A DNA stretch of 7,142 bases from Propionibacteriaceae bacterium. GTDB taxonomy: Bacteria; Actinomycetota; Actinomycetes; Propionibacteriales; Propionibacteriaceae. Location: contig CAJPNZ010000135.1 in the NCBI GenBank assembly GCA_905372155.1, positions 1-7,142 on the forward strand. The letters are read 5' to 3'. The translations under genes were made by a program, and so were the position numbers. Under the pieces are notes generated by a model. That model had not been told where the DNA came from and did no database searches. It saw nothing but the letters and a program-made list of their open reading frames with translations. Shown in pieces: positions 1 through 6,721 of this stretch (the stretch's first letter is position 1; each line of letters begins with the position of its first letter).

Positions 1-3000
1 TGGCCGGTGAGGGTGGTTACTACCTCTCCGGTGTGTGGGTTCCAGATGGTGCAGGTGTCTTTGTTGCTGGTGGTGGCGATGAGATTGCCGGAAGGATGCC
101 AAGCAATCTTGGTTATGGATGCGGTGTGGCTAGGGGATGGGGAAACTTTCAAATTGGCGGGAACACTACGACCAGAGGTTTGCCAAGTTGCTCCTGGATG
201 AGAGGAGTTTTGCCAGTGGGTGTTTCGGGTTGTGCAGTCATAGAAAGTGGCCTGATTGAGAATAGTTTCATTAAAATGGGCGCCTGTTAGATTGGTGCAG
301 GAAAATGCGGCTCTGCGCAGTGACGCATTAATGAAATTAGCTTCGGTCAAGTTGAGGGTATTATTGGGGGTGCCGAGGAAGTCCCAATCATCCAAATGGG
401 CGTCCGACAGGTCGATTCTCGCCAAATTAGGGGCGGGGTACTTCCGTTTTCTTGCGGTGAAGGTGTAGCGCAGTAGGAGCTCGCTCGTTTGCCCTAGGTA
501 GGGGGTCTTCCAAGAGGACAGGGTATTGATCAGTTCCGGGTCTTGGGCTTCGGCCAGGAGTTGGCCCAGGAAATCGAGGGTTTCCGCGCTCGGAGTGCGC
601 ATGGCCCAGCGGGAGCGGTCGTCGCGTTGTATGGCGTCCAGGAGGTAGCGGGCCAAGAAGTATTCCTGAAGTGAGGTGTGGGCGAAGCGGAAGGTGCTGC
701 CGCGTCCGTCGTCCTGTCGGGCGAGGAAGGTGGCGGTGCGCAGGTCCTCGGCCAGTTTGTCCTTGTCCGATTTCGCCACCGTTGAGGGGTAGAGGTCACT
801 CAGATCCTCGTCGCCGCGGATCCAGCGCCGGAAGACGGTTTCCACGTCTTCGGCGGGTGCGGCGGTCCTTCTTTCCCGCCACAGCCAGGCGGCCAGTTCG
901 GCCATGAAAGCGCTCTTGTGTTTCGCTGAGATGAAGTGCTTCTTTGAGTCGCGAGCTAGCCAGCGCTCCACCATCTTGGTGTAGAGCGTTGCCCCGAATA
1001 TCGACTCGCCGAGAGCGCGGGTACGTTCGATCTCCGGAATGTGTTCGGCCATGAGCCGGAGGGTGTAGGGGCGGGCAGCTAGTTCGGGCAGGTTGTGGAC
1101 GCTGGCCACCAGTTCCATGATGTGCTCGATATCGCTGTCGGGAAGCACGGTTTTTAGGTAGCGGTGGATCTGGTCATCGCCCAAGGGCAGCAGGGTCATG
1201 GCCCGGTAGGAGTCGGCCTTCAAATTAGCACTGTCATCGCCTAGGAAGAAGAAGTGCTGCTCCGTCAAAGTTTTGAAATACTGGGTGCGGCAGGACAATA
1301 CCAGCCTGATTCGCCGGTTCGCATCCTCGTCGTCAAGCAGCTGCAGCGTGCCGAGCAGCCGGTTGAAGAACAGCGACCCTTGGGTGTCGTCGAGTTTCAC
1401 CAGCATCTCGTCCAGGCCGTCGAAGACCACCACGCAGGGCCCTGCGGCGAGCCAGGACATGAAGGCCTGCCACGTGTGGCGTGAGGAGTTTGTGGGTAGC
1501 CAGTCGTCGCGCATGCAGGTGACCACCAGCTCTTTCAGGTTGTCAGCCAGGCGCGCGTCGGCCGCTTTTGTCAGGTTGAAGTAGAGGGGCATGGGTAGGG
1601 TGGGGTTCGCTTTCCGGCGCTTCGCGAGTTCCCGGGTGAAGCGCTGGCAGCTTACGGTCTTACCCATGCCGTACTCTCCGAGCAGCGCGAACAATTGGGG
1701 TTCGGCGGGGTTCGCTGCCCAGTCCAGCATGGCCTCCACCACTGGTGTGCCCTGGGCGGGTATGCCCGGAGCCTCCTTGGGGTCCAGGTTCACAGCGGAG
1801 GCGCGGGAATCTCGGATGAGGTGTTTCTCCTCAAGCACTTTGTCGTGCTTACCCATCTTCAGGGCGTCCGGGAAAGGCGGTGTAGCACTCGTTGGGTTTT
1901 TCAGCTCGCGCAGTCTTCTTCTTTGCTCGGCGGTTTCGTTCTGGAGATGTCCCCGTTCTAGGATGGCGCGCGCGACGATGGCCGCGTTCTTCGATGCCTT
2001 TTTCTGGTCGTCGTCTTTTGAGGGGTTGTTCTTGTTAGCCGCCCAGTCGCAGATGGCCTTAATGACGATCACATCCACCTTTTTTTCTTCGCAAGCCGTC
2101 AGGATGCCTGACCCCTCCATCTCCCCGCCGATGACCGTGCTATGCAAGGAAGCGAGATTGTCCCGGTATTCCTTGTTGTCCACCAGCTTCGCCCCGCTGA
2201 CAATGGTGCCCATGTGGATGGTAGGCAAGTCGCGCACTTCCGCGCGCCGGAGGTCAATATTCGTCACTCGGTCGGCCAGCTCCTGAGAGGTTGGGAGGGT
2301 TTCGCCTCGACGGGTGAAGGTGCCGTCGGGTTCCACTCGAGCCGGCTCGTAATCGAGTACTCTTGTCGAGACTAAGACATCGCCGATGTGATGTTTCTCT
2401 TCCTTCACCCCGAAGGCGATGCCGACAGCGATCAGCACTTCTGGTCTCCAGTGCTCGATGGCTTTCGCGGCGCTGAGCTGTGCCCCCAGGGGTCCTTGGC
2501 GACTGCTGTGCCCGTGGATCACCCGGAAACCTCCCACCTCGTCGAGCTCGTCATACGTCACGCCTTGTTTAGGCAGTTTGCGGCGGGAGTGGCCAAATGT
2601 GTCCCACACCTTGTGAGCTTCATGCTCATTGAAGGTGAGCAGCACGGCAACGGGTCGTGCATCTGCGTCATTGTCGGAAACGATGTTTCCCGTGAGCGGA
2701 GTAGCTTCCGGATTTGGCGTGCAGACTGCGGGGGGATAATCGTCTAATCCCTCGAAACAGAGGGATTGAGCTTCGAGGTTGATGTCCCAGGAGTCGGGTA
2801 ATTTCAAACTGAACTGGAGGCGCTTCTCCTCGGAAAGCCTCTCGATCTGTGTGCGGAGTTCCTGAAGCTTTGTCTTCCTCCAAATGGCGTCGTCGTATCG
2901 AAGCATCTTCGCGACTCGCGACATGCAGACGGAACCTTCGCTGTCGAGAAGACTGGCGGTATCTTCCGCCAGATTCTTCAGATGTTCGGGCAAGGGTAAT

Positions 3001-3044
3001 TTTTTGAGACATCTGCGGACGTCAAAGTCCTGCAAAACAGGCAT
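1..3044 (-). CDS. PNP/nucleosidase-NACHT-pentapeptide-WD40 STAND NTPase, probable antiphage sensor-effector (3' end outside window)
   Basis: I translated this by hand as one open frame of 1014 codons that leaves the window without a stop. The ATG at 3044-3042 follows AAGAAGGTGATC, an 11/12 match to the full Shine-Dalgarno sequence, and this sets the start. Order of parts: residues 1-125, helical and unassigned; about 131-365, a PNP/MTAN-fold domain with T-F-N-E at 137-140, AVGIAFG at 206-212, E-M-E at 308-310 (like the E-M-E around MTAN Glu174) and ICDWA with D333 (like MTAN Asp197); about 430-800, NACHT with Walker A GEYGMGKT (456-463), Walker B VVVFDGLDE (538-546), sensor Arg in SCRTQ (584-588) and the winged-helix motif FAHTSLQEYFLARY (787-800); about 872-936, pentapeptide repeats; from 971, the first WD40 blade. 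Known for the families: NACHT/Avs proteins sense phage, and PNP-type effectors in several defence systems cleave ATP or related nucleotides. Inferred: on sensing, this protein oligomerises and depletes a nucleotide. Substrate and trigger are unknown. Domain calls are firm, the defence role probable. Confidence 0.93.
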   Translation of the reverse strand, partial: MPVLQDFDVRRCLKKLPLPEHLKNLAEDTASLLDSEGSVCMSRVAKMLRYDDAIWRKTKLQELRTQIERLSEEKRLQFSLKLPDSWDINLEAQSLCFEGLDDYPPAVCTPNPEATPLTGNIVSDNDADARPVAVLLTFNEHEAHKVWDTFGHSRRKLPKQGVTYDELDEVGGFRVIHGHSSRQGPLGAQLSAAKAIEHWRPEVLIAVGIAFGVKEEKHHIGDVLVSTRVLDYEPARVEPDGTFTRRGETLPTSQELADRVTNIDLRRAEVRDLPTIHMGTIVSGAKLVDNKEYRDNLASLHSTVIGGEMEGSGILTACEEKKVDVIVIKAICDWAANKNNPSKDDDQKKASKNAAIVARAILERGHLQNETAEQRRRLRELKNPTSATPPFPDALKMGKHDKVLEEKHLIRDSRASAVNLDPKEAPGIPAQGTPVVEAMLDWAANPAEPQLFALLGEYGMGKTVSCQRFTRELAKRRKANPTLPMPLYFNLTKAADARLADNLKELVVTCMRDDWLPTNSSRHTWQAFMSWLAAGPCVVVFDGLDEMLVKLDDTQGSLFFNRLLGTLQLLDDEDANRRIRLVLSCRTQYFKTLTEQHFFFLGDDSANLKADSYRAMTLLPLGDDQIHRYLKTVLPDSDIEHIMELVASVHNLPELAARPYTLRLMAEHIPEIERTRALGESIFGATLYTKMVERWLARDSKKHFISAKHKSAFMAELAAWLWRERRTAAPAEDVETVFRRWIRGDEDLSDLYPSTVAKSDKDKLAEDLRTATFLARQDDGRGSTFRFAHTSLQEYFLARYLLDAIQRDDRSRWAMRTPSAETLDFLGQLLAEAQDPELINTLSSWKTPYLGQTSELLLRYTFTARKRKYPAPNLARIDLSDAHLDDWDFLGTPNNTLNLTEANFINASLRRAAFSCTNLTGAHFNETILNQATFYDCTTRNTHWQNSSHPGATWQTSGRSVPANLKVSPSPSHTASITKIAWHPSGNLIATTSNKDTCTIWNPHTGEVVTTLTG

Positions 3045-3056
3045 GATCACCTTCTT
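3045..3056 (-). promoter_or_regulatory. Strong Shine-Dalgarno of the NACHT gene
   Basis: On the minus strand the twelve bases directly before the ATG read AAGAAGGTGATC, differing at one base from AAGGAGGTGATC, the complement of the 16S rRNA 3' end. The AGAAGG core lies five bases from the ATG. It supports the start at 3044. Confidence 0.75.
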
Positions 3057-3320
3057 GGGGAGCAACGATGCCCTCAACTTAGCAGGTCGTGCTGGGGGGG
3101 GAAGAGGTGAAGTTAATTTTTGAATCAGTGTGGGTCTTGTGACCGATAAGATCGCTTGGGCTCTCGGCGAGCGAACCGTGTTGAAGTCGGAGAGCGGAGG
3201 GTCTGGGGCGTGCTGCTGGGGTTGCGTCTCAGCCGCGACTGCGGGAGGTGTTCGTCTCCCCTTGGGGCGGGGTTCGCTTGCCTTGTGGTCGTTCGCTTGC
3301 GCTGTAGCGCTGGCGTTCGA

Positions 3321-3400
3321 CGGGAAGGCGAGCGTTCCCGTCGGGGAGGCTGGCGGATGGCGGGAAGGCGGGCGCTCCCGTCGGGGAGGCTGGCGGACGT
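3321..3400. repeat. Two 40-bp tandem repeats with internal dyads
   Basis: Bases 3321-3360 and 3361-3400 match at 36 of 40 positions. Both begin CGGGAAGGCG and contain CCCGTCGGGGAGGCTGGCGG. A shorter related piece follows at 3401-3416. Each unit starts with a potential hairpin: CGGGAA pairing with TTCCCG in copy 1, and a 5-bp version in copy 2. The function is unknown. They could be a regulatory array, a REP-like element or simple slippage products. Confidence 0.75.
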
Positions 3401-3457
3401 CGGTAGGGCTGGCGAACTGGGATGGAGGTCGCGGAGGGGCGGTCACGAGATGCAGAA

Positions 3458-3526
3458 ATGATAGCGTAGGATATGTGTAAATGATAGCGTAGAAACTGTG
3501 TGGATGGTAGCGTAGCCAGCATGGAG
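3458..3526 (+). promoter_or_regulatory. Three 23-bp direct repeats (core ATGATAGCGTAG) at the start of the AAA_14 gene
   Basis: The core ATGATAGCGTAG occurs at 3458-3469 and 3481-3492, and as ATGGTAGCGTAG at 3504-3515, with an exact 23-base period. Copies 1 and 2 also share a TGTGT in the second half. The third unit runs into the ATG of the ATPase gene at 3521. Even spacing and closeness to the start suggest an operator bound by a repressor, possibly the ATPase itself. Each core also reads as a minimal frame ATG-Ile/Val-Ala-TAG. TAGGAT at 3467-3472 inside copy 1 could be a -10 element, but no good -35 is visible. Confidence 0.7.
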
Positions 3527-4771
3527 TACCTACCCAGGACGGTGGATCTGGAGTTGGACGAGCTGCTGCCGCTCGCTCCCGCCATTGCGATCGACGGTCC
3601 CAAGGGAGTGGGGAAGACGGACACCGCCCGGCGGCGCGCTACCACCACGTGGCTGCTGGACGACGAGGACCAGCGGCGGATCGCCGCAGCGGATTTCGGA
3701 CTGACGGCGGTGCCGGCGGGAACGCTGCTCCTCGACGAGTGGCAGAAACTGCCCCAGGTGTGGGATTCGGTGCGACGACGTGTCGACTCCGGCGCCCCGC
3801 CCGGAAGCTACCTCCTCACCGGATCCGCCACGCCGACGGACGCCGCCGGGACCCACAGCGGGGCGGGACGGATCCTGTCGCTGCGGATGCGTCCCATGGC
3901 GTTGCCGGAACGCGGACGTGCCACATCGACGGTGTCGCTGGCGCGGCTCCTCGAGGGCGGTCGCAATCCGGTGGGCGGGGACAGTGGATACGGGCTCACC
4001 GATTACGCCGACGCGATCGTCGCCAGCGGATTCCCCGGGATCATGAACGCGCCGCCGCGCCTGTGCCGGGGACTGCTGGACGCCTACCTGCAACGCATCA
4101 TCGACCGCGACCTGCCCGACCACGGCTTCGCGGTGCGACGCCCGGAGACGTTGCGTCGCTGGCTTGCGGCCTACGCCTCGGCGTCCTCGACCACCACCTC
4201 CTACTCGCGGATGCTGGACGCCACCACCGGAGGCGACGGGGCGCAGCCGGCCCACACCACGACCATCGTGTACCGGGACCTCCTCACCCGCCTGTGGATA
4301 CTGGATCCGGTGCCCGGCTGGCTTCCCGCGAACAACCCGATCCGGCGGCTCCAGCAGGCCCCCAAACACCAACTCGCCGACCCCGCCCTGGCGGCCCGGC
4401 TGCTGGGTCTGTCATCGTCCTCCCTGCTCAACGCGTCGGGGGCACACATGATGGGGCCGCTGTTCGAGTCGCTCGCGACGCTGACGGTGCGCGTCGCGGC
4501 GCAGGCCGCCGAGGCGCGGGTGTACCACATGCGCACCCAGGGCGGACGACACGAGGTGGACCTCGTCGTCGAAGGAGCGGACGGGCAGATCGTGGGCATC
4601 GAGGTGAAACTCGCGGCCGCGGTGGGCGACTCGGAAGCGAAGCATCTCCTCTGGCTGCGCGACCAGATCCCCGACCGGGTGGCCGACCTGGTGATCGTCA
4701 CGACGGGCAAGGCCGCCTACCGGCGTCCCGACGGGGTGGCGGTGGTGCCGCTGGCCCTCCTCGGTCCGTAG
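3521..4771 (+). CDS. AAA_14 / DUF4143 family ATPase
   Basis: A complete 416-residue protein of the COG1373-type AAA_14-DUF4143 family, at the usual length. Seen: the family's N-terminal opening MEYLPR..D.ELDELLP; Walker A GPKGVGKT (26-33); Walker B LLLDEWQ (69-75); sensor-like LLTGSATP (98-105); a DUF4143 region from about 190; and near the C-terminus HEVDLVV (344-350) followed by GIEVK (359-363), the D...ExK pattern of a PD-(D/E)xK nuclease fold. The biochemical role of the family is poorly known. It is common in accessory regions and has been discussed as DNA-related or defence/toxin-like. An in-frame GTG at 3500 would add seven residues, but the ATG at 3521 fits the family N-terminus better. 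No clear Shine-Dalgarno precedes it, so leaderless or weakly initiated translation is possible. It points away from the NACHT gene, converges on the WD40 gene with 26 bp between stops, and is clearly richer in G+C than the NACHT gene, which suggests separate acquisition. Confidence 0.92.
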   Translation: MEYLPRTVDLELDELLPLAPAIAIDGPKGVGKTDTARRRATTTWLLDDEDQRRIAAADFGLTAVPAGTLLLDEWQKLPQVWDSVRRRVDSGAPPGSYLLTGSATPTDAAGTHSGAGRILSLRMRPMALPERGRATSTVSLARLLEGGRNPVGGDSGYGLTDYADAIVASGFPGIMNAPPRLCRGLLDAYLQRIIDRDLPDHGFAVRRPETLRRWLAAYASASSTTTSYSRMLDATTGGDGAQPAHTTTIVYRDLLTRLWILDPVPGWLPANNPIRRLQQAPKHQLADPALAARLLGLSSSSLLNASGAHMMGPLFESLATLTVRVAAQAAEARVYHMRTQGGRHEVDLVVEGADGQIVGIEVKLAAAVGDSEAKHLLWLRDQIPDRVADLVIVTTGKAAYRRPDGVAVVPLALLGP

Positions 4772-4791
4772 GGCGGGCCGGATGTCTCGAG

Positions 4792-4833
4792 GTGCTGCTA
4801 GCTCCCGTCTTCTGGCTCCGGGACGCGCAGCAC
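4792..4833 (+). terminator. Weak candidate hairpin after the AAA_14 gene
   Basis: Two nested stems begin 20 bases after the ATPase stop: GTGCTG (4792-4797) with CAGCAC (4828-4833), and inside it TCCCG (4803-4807) with CGGGA (4819-4823). There is no T run, and the structure overlaps the 3' end of the WD40 gene on the other strand. It may be chance in GC-rich DNA. Confidence 0.25.
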
Positions 4834-4902
4834 TCGCCAGGCTTCTCCTTCCAGGACGTCGATGCCTTGAGGGGTCCAGCTGGCGTAGCTCTCCACCCCG
4901 GG

Positions 4903-4909
4903 GTCGCAC
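4903..4909 (-). other. Frameshift before the C-terminal tail of the WD40 gene
   Basis: The repeat-14 frame reads LERAFISV and then runs into a basic, low-complexity sequence antisense to the ATPase gene. From 4905 another frame reads DPGVESYASWTPQGIDVLEG and ends at a TAG (4800-4798), looking like a natural tail. The junction GTGCGACC fits loss of two bases from GTGCGCGACC (Val-Arg-Asp), or one inserted base. Confidence 0.7.
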
Positions 4910-6721
4910 GGAGATGAAGGCGCGCTCCAGGGTGCCGTCGAGGTGGGAGATCCGGATCAGTCCCGAGGCGTCAGTGGTGGCGATGAGATCGCCGTCAGGG
5001 TGCCAGGCGACCCCGGTCACGGCGCGGGCGTGGTCGGTGAGGGTGGTGATCTTTTCGCCGGTGTTGTGGTTCCAGATGATGCAGGTACGGTCGTCGCTGG
5101 CGGTGGCGACGAGAGTGCCGTCAGGGCTCCAGGCGGCCCCTGTTACTGCGGCGGTGTGCCCGGTGAGGGTGAGGATCCTCTCCCCGGTGTCGGGCTTCCA
5201 GATGATGCAGGTTCCGTCGCTGCTGGCTGTGGCGATGCGGGTGCCGTCGGGGCTCCAGGCGACTCCTGTTACGGCGTCGGTGTGGCCGGTGAGGGTGGTG
5301 AATTTCTCCGCGATGTCGAGCTGCCAGATGATGCAGGTCCCCTCGCCATTGGTGGTGGCGAGGAGGTCACCTGAAGGATGCCAGGAGACAGCACTCTTGG
5401 TGTCGTCAAGCACGTGTGTGGTGCCGGTATCGGTGAGAGTGGCGACGTCCCGGCCCGTGTCGGGATTCCAGACGGTGCATCTTCCGCCATCGCTGGCGAC
5501 GGCGATGAGGTCACCCACGGGATGCCAGGCAACCCCCTGTGGGAAACCGATGCGGCTAGTGAGGGTGATGAGCAATTGTCCGGTCGTGGCGTCCCGGATG
5601 GTGCAGGCCTTGTCGTTGTGGATGGTTGCGATGCGGGTGCCGTCGGGGCTTCACGCGGGGTTGCCTACCAGGTTGGTGTGAGCGGTGTGGGTGGCCGTGG
5701 GGCGGCCGCTGACCGGGTCCCAGACGATGTATGCCTCGGCCCAGTCGGGGATGACGGCCAGGCGGGTGCCGTCCGGACTCCAGTCGATCCCGTCCACCCA
5801 GTCGGTGCGGCTGGCGAGCGTGCTGACTCTTTCCCCGGTGTCGGGGTTCCAGATGATGCAGGCCCCGTTGCTGTCAACGGTCGCGACGCGGGTGCTGTCG
5901 GGGCTCCAGGCGACCCCGTGCACGAATGTTATCCCGGTCGCGAACCGGAGCACGAGGGTGGCGATCGCTTCTCCTGTGTCCGGATTCCAGACCGCGCAGG
6001 TTCCGTTGTCGCTGGCGGTCGCGACCCGGGTGCCGTCGGGACTCCACGCCACCCCGAGCGCCCATTCGGTGTGATCGACGAACGAGATGACGGGTTGGCC
6101 GGTGTCGGGATCCCAGACGATGCAGGCGTCGTCCCAGCCGGCGGTGACCAGACGACTGCCGTCAGGACTCCACGCGACCCCGTACACCGCGTCCTCGACC
6201 CCGAAGCGGTCATGTCCGGTGAGGGTGAGGATCCTCTCTGCGGTGTCGGGGTTCCAGATGATGCAGGTTCCGTCGTTGCTGGCGGTGGCGATGCGGGTGC
6301 CATCAGGGTGCCAGGCGACCCCGTTCACGTGGTAGGCGTGGCCGGTGAGAGTCGTGACCGGGCGGCCCGTCCCCGAATCCCAGACGATGCCGGTCTCATC
6401 CCAGCTGACGGTGGCCAGACGGGTGCCGTCGGGGTGCCAGGCGACACCCGTCACGGCGTCGGTGTGGCCGGCGAGGGTGAGGAGTCTTTCTGCGGTGTCA
6501 GGGTTCCAGACGATGCAGGTTCTGTCGTGACTGACGGTCGCCAGACGCATGTCGTCCGGACTCCAGGCGACCCTGACCACGGCGTCGGTGTGACCGATGA
6601 GCGTGGCGACGGGTTCACCGGTGTGAGGATTCCAGATGACGCACGTGTGGTCGTCGCCGACGGTGGCCAGGAGACTGCCGTCAGAACTCCACGCCACTCC
6701 GTTCAGGGGGCCGGTGTGTCC
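4910..6721 (-). repeat. WD40 repeat array, fourteen units of about 126-140 bp
   Basis: Fourteen direct repeats in the coding strand, most of 42-43 codons, with longer fifth and eleventh units (inserts GHDRFGVEDAV and DTGTTHVLDDTKSAV). Some units are nearly identical in DNA: 6216-6301 (repeat 4) and 5160-5245 (repeat 12) differ at only five of 86 bases by my count. Repeats 6-11 are more divergent at the blade starts. The single WD40 blade visible in the NACHT gene (about 1-134) belongs to the same repeat family. Such similarity suggests duplication or gene conversion among units. Confidence 0.85.
5651..5653 (-). other. In-frame TGA replacing the conserved Trp of WD40 repeat 9
   Basis: The minus strand reads GCG-TGA-AGC-CCC-GAC-GGC, where the other repeats have A-W-S/H-P-D-G with TGG. 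All thirteen other repeats carry Trp at this position. The frame continues as normal WD40 sequence (SPDGTRIAT) straight after the stop, so a single G-to-A change explains it. Confidence 0.9.

Larger units (their letters stand above)
3045..3520. other. Divergent intergenic region between the NACHT and AAA_14 genes
   Basis: About 476 bp without a convincing gene. It must hold the promoters of both flanking genes, which diverge from it. Contents seen: the NACHT ribosome binding site, a run of eight G (3094-3101), a 12-bp dyad GCGCTGTAGCGC (3299-3310), two copies of GTTCGCTTGC (3272-3281, 3291-3300), a pair of 40-bp tandem repeats (3321-3400) and three 23-bp repeats (3458-3526). The small frames here are repetitive, rich in Arg/Ser/Gly/Pro, overlap each other and have no ribosome binding site, so I do not call them genes. 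I could not identify a convincing -35/-10 pair for the NACHT gene. Confidence 0.7.

Noticed and set aside
1591..2286. Plus-strand frame of 231 codons with hydrophobic Ser/Phe-rich stretches resembling a membrane protein
   Set aside because: It is antisense to the well-supported nucleosidase-NACHT coding sequence. The apparent hydrophobicity comes from complementing charged codons.
3458..3526. Possible CRISPR array from the evenly spaced repeats
   Set aside because: The repeat core is 12 bp with about 11-bp intervals and only three copies, far too short for CRISPR repeats and spacers.
3229..3648. Minus-strand frame of 139 codons between the divergent genes
   Set aside because: Overlaps the ATPase start, includes both tandem repeat arrays, is low-complexity Ser/Pro/Arg, and has no ribosome binding site.
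4412..4902. Extension of the WD40 repeat-14 frame across the ATPase gene
   Set aside because: After residue LERAFISV the sequence is basic low-complexity and antisense to the ATPase. The natural tail lies in another frame, so this extension results from the frameshift.
3649..4917. Long plus-strand Arg/Gly/Ala/Pro-rich frame over the ATPase gene
   Set aside because: Out-of-frame shadow in GC-rich DNA. The overlapping frame has the Walker motifs and DUF4143 features.
5651..5653. TGA read as Trp or selenocysteine by an altered code
   Set aside because: The window uses TGG for Trp throughout, is GC-rich, the site is a structural Trp, and a second lesion in the same gene supports decay.
4782..5681. 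Plus-strand frame (299 codons) with repeated MRVPSGLQATPVT units
   Set aside because: Also the antisense shadow of the WD40 array, created by the same repeat unit in another frame.
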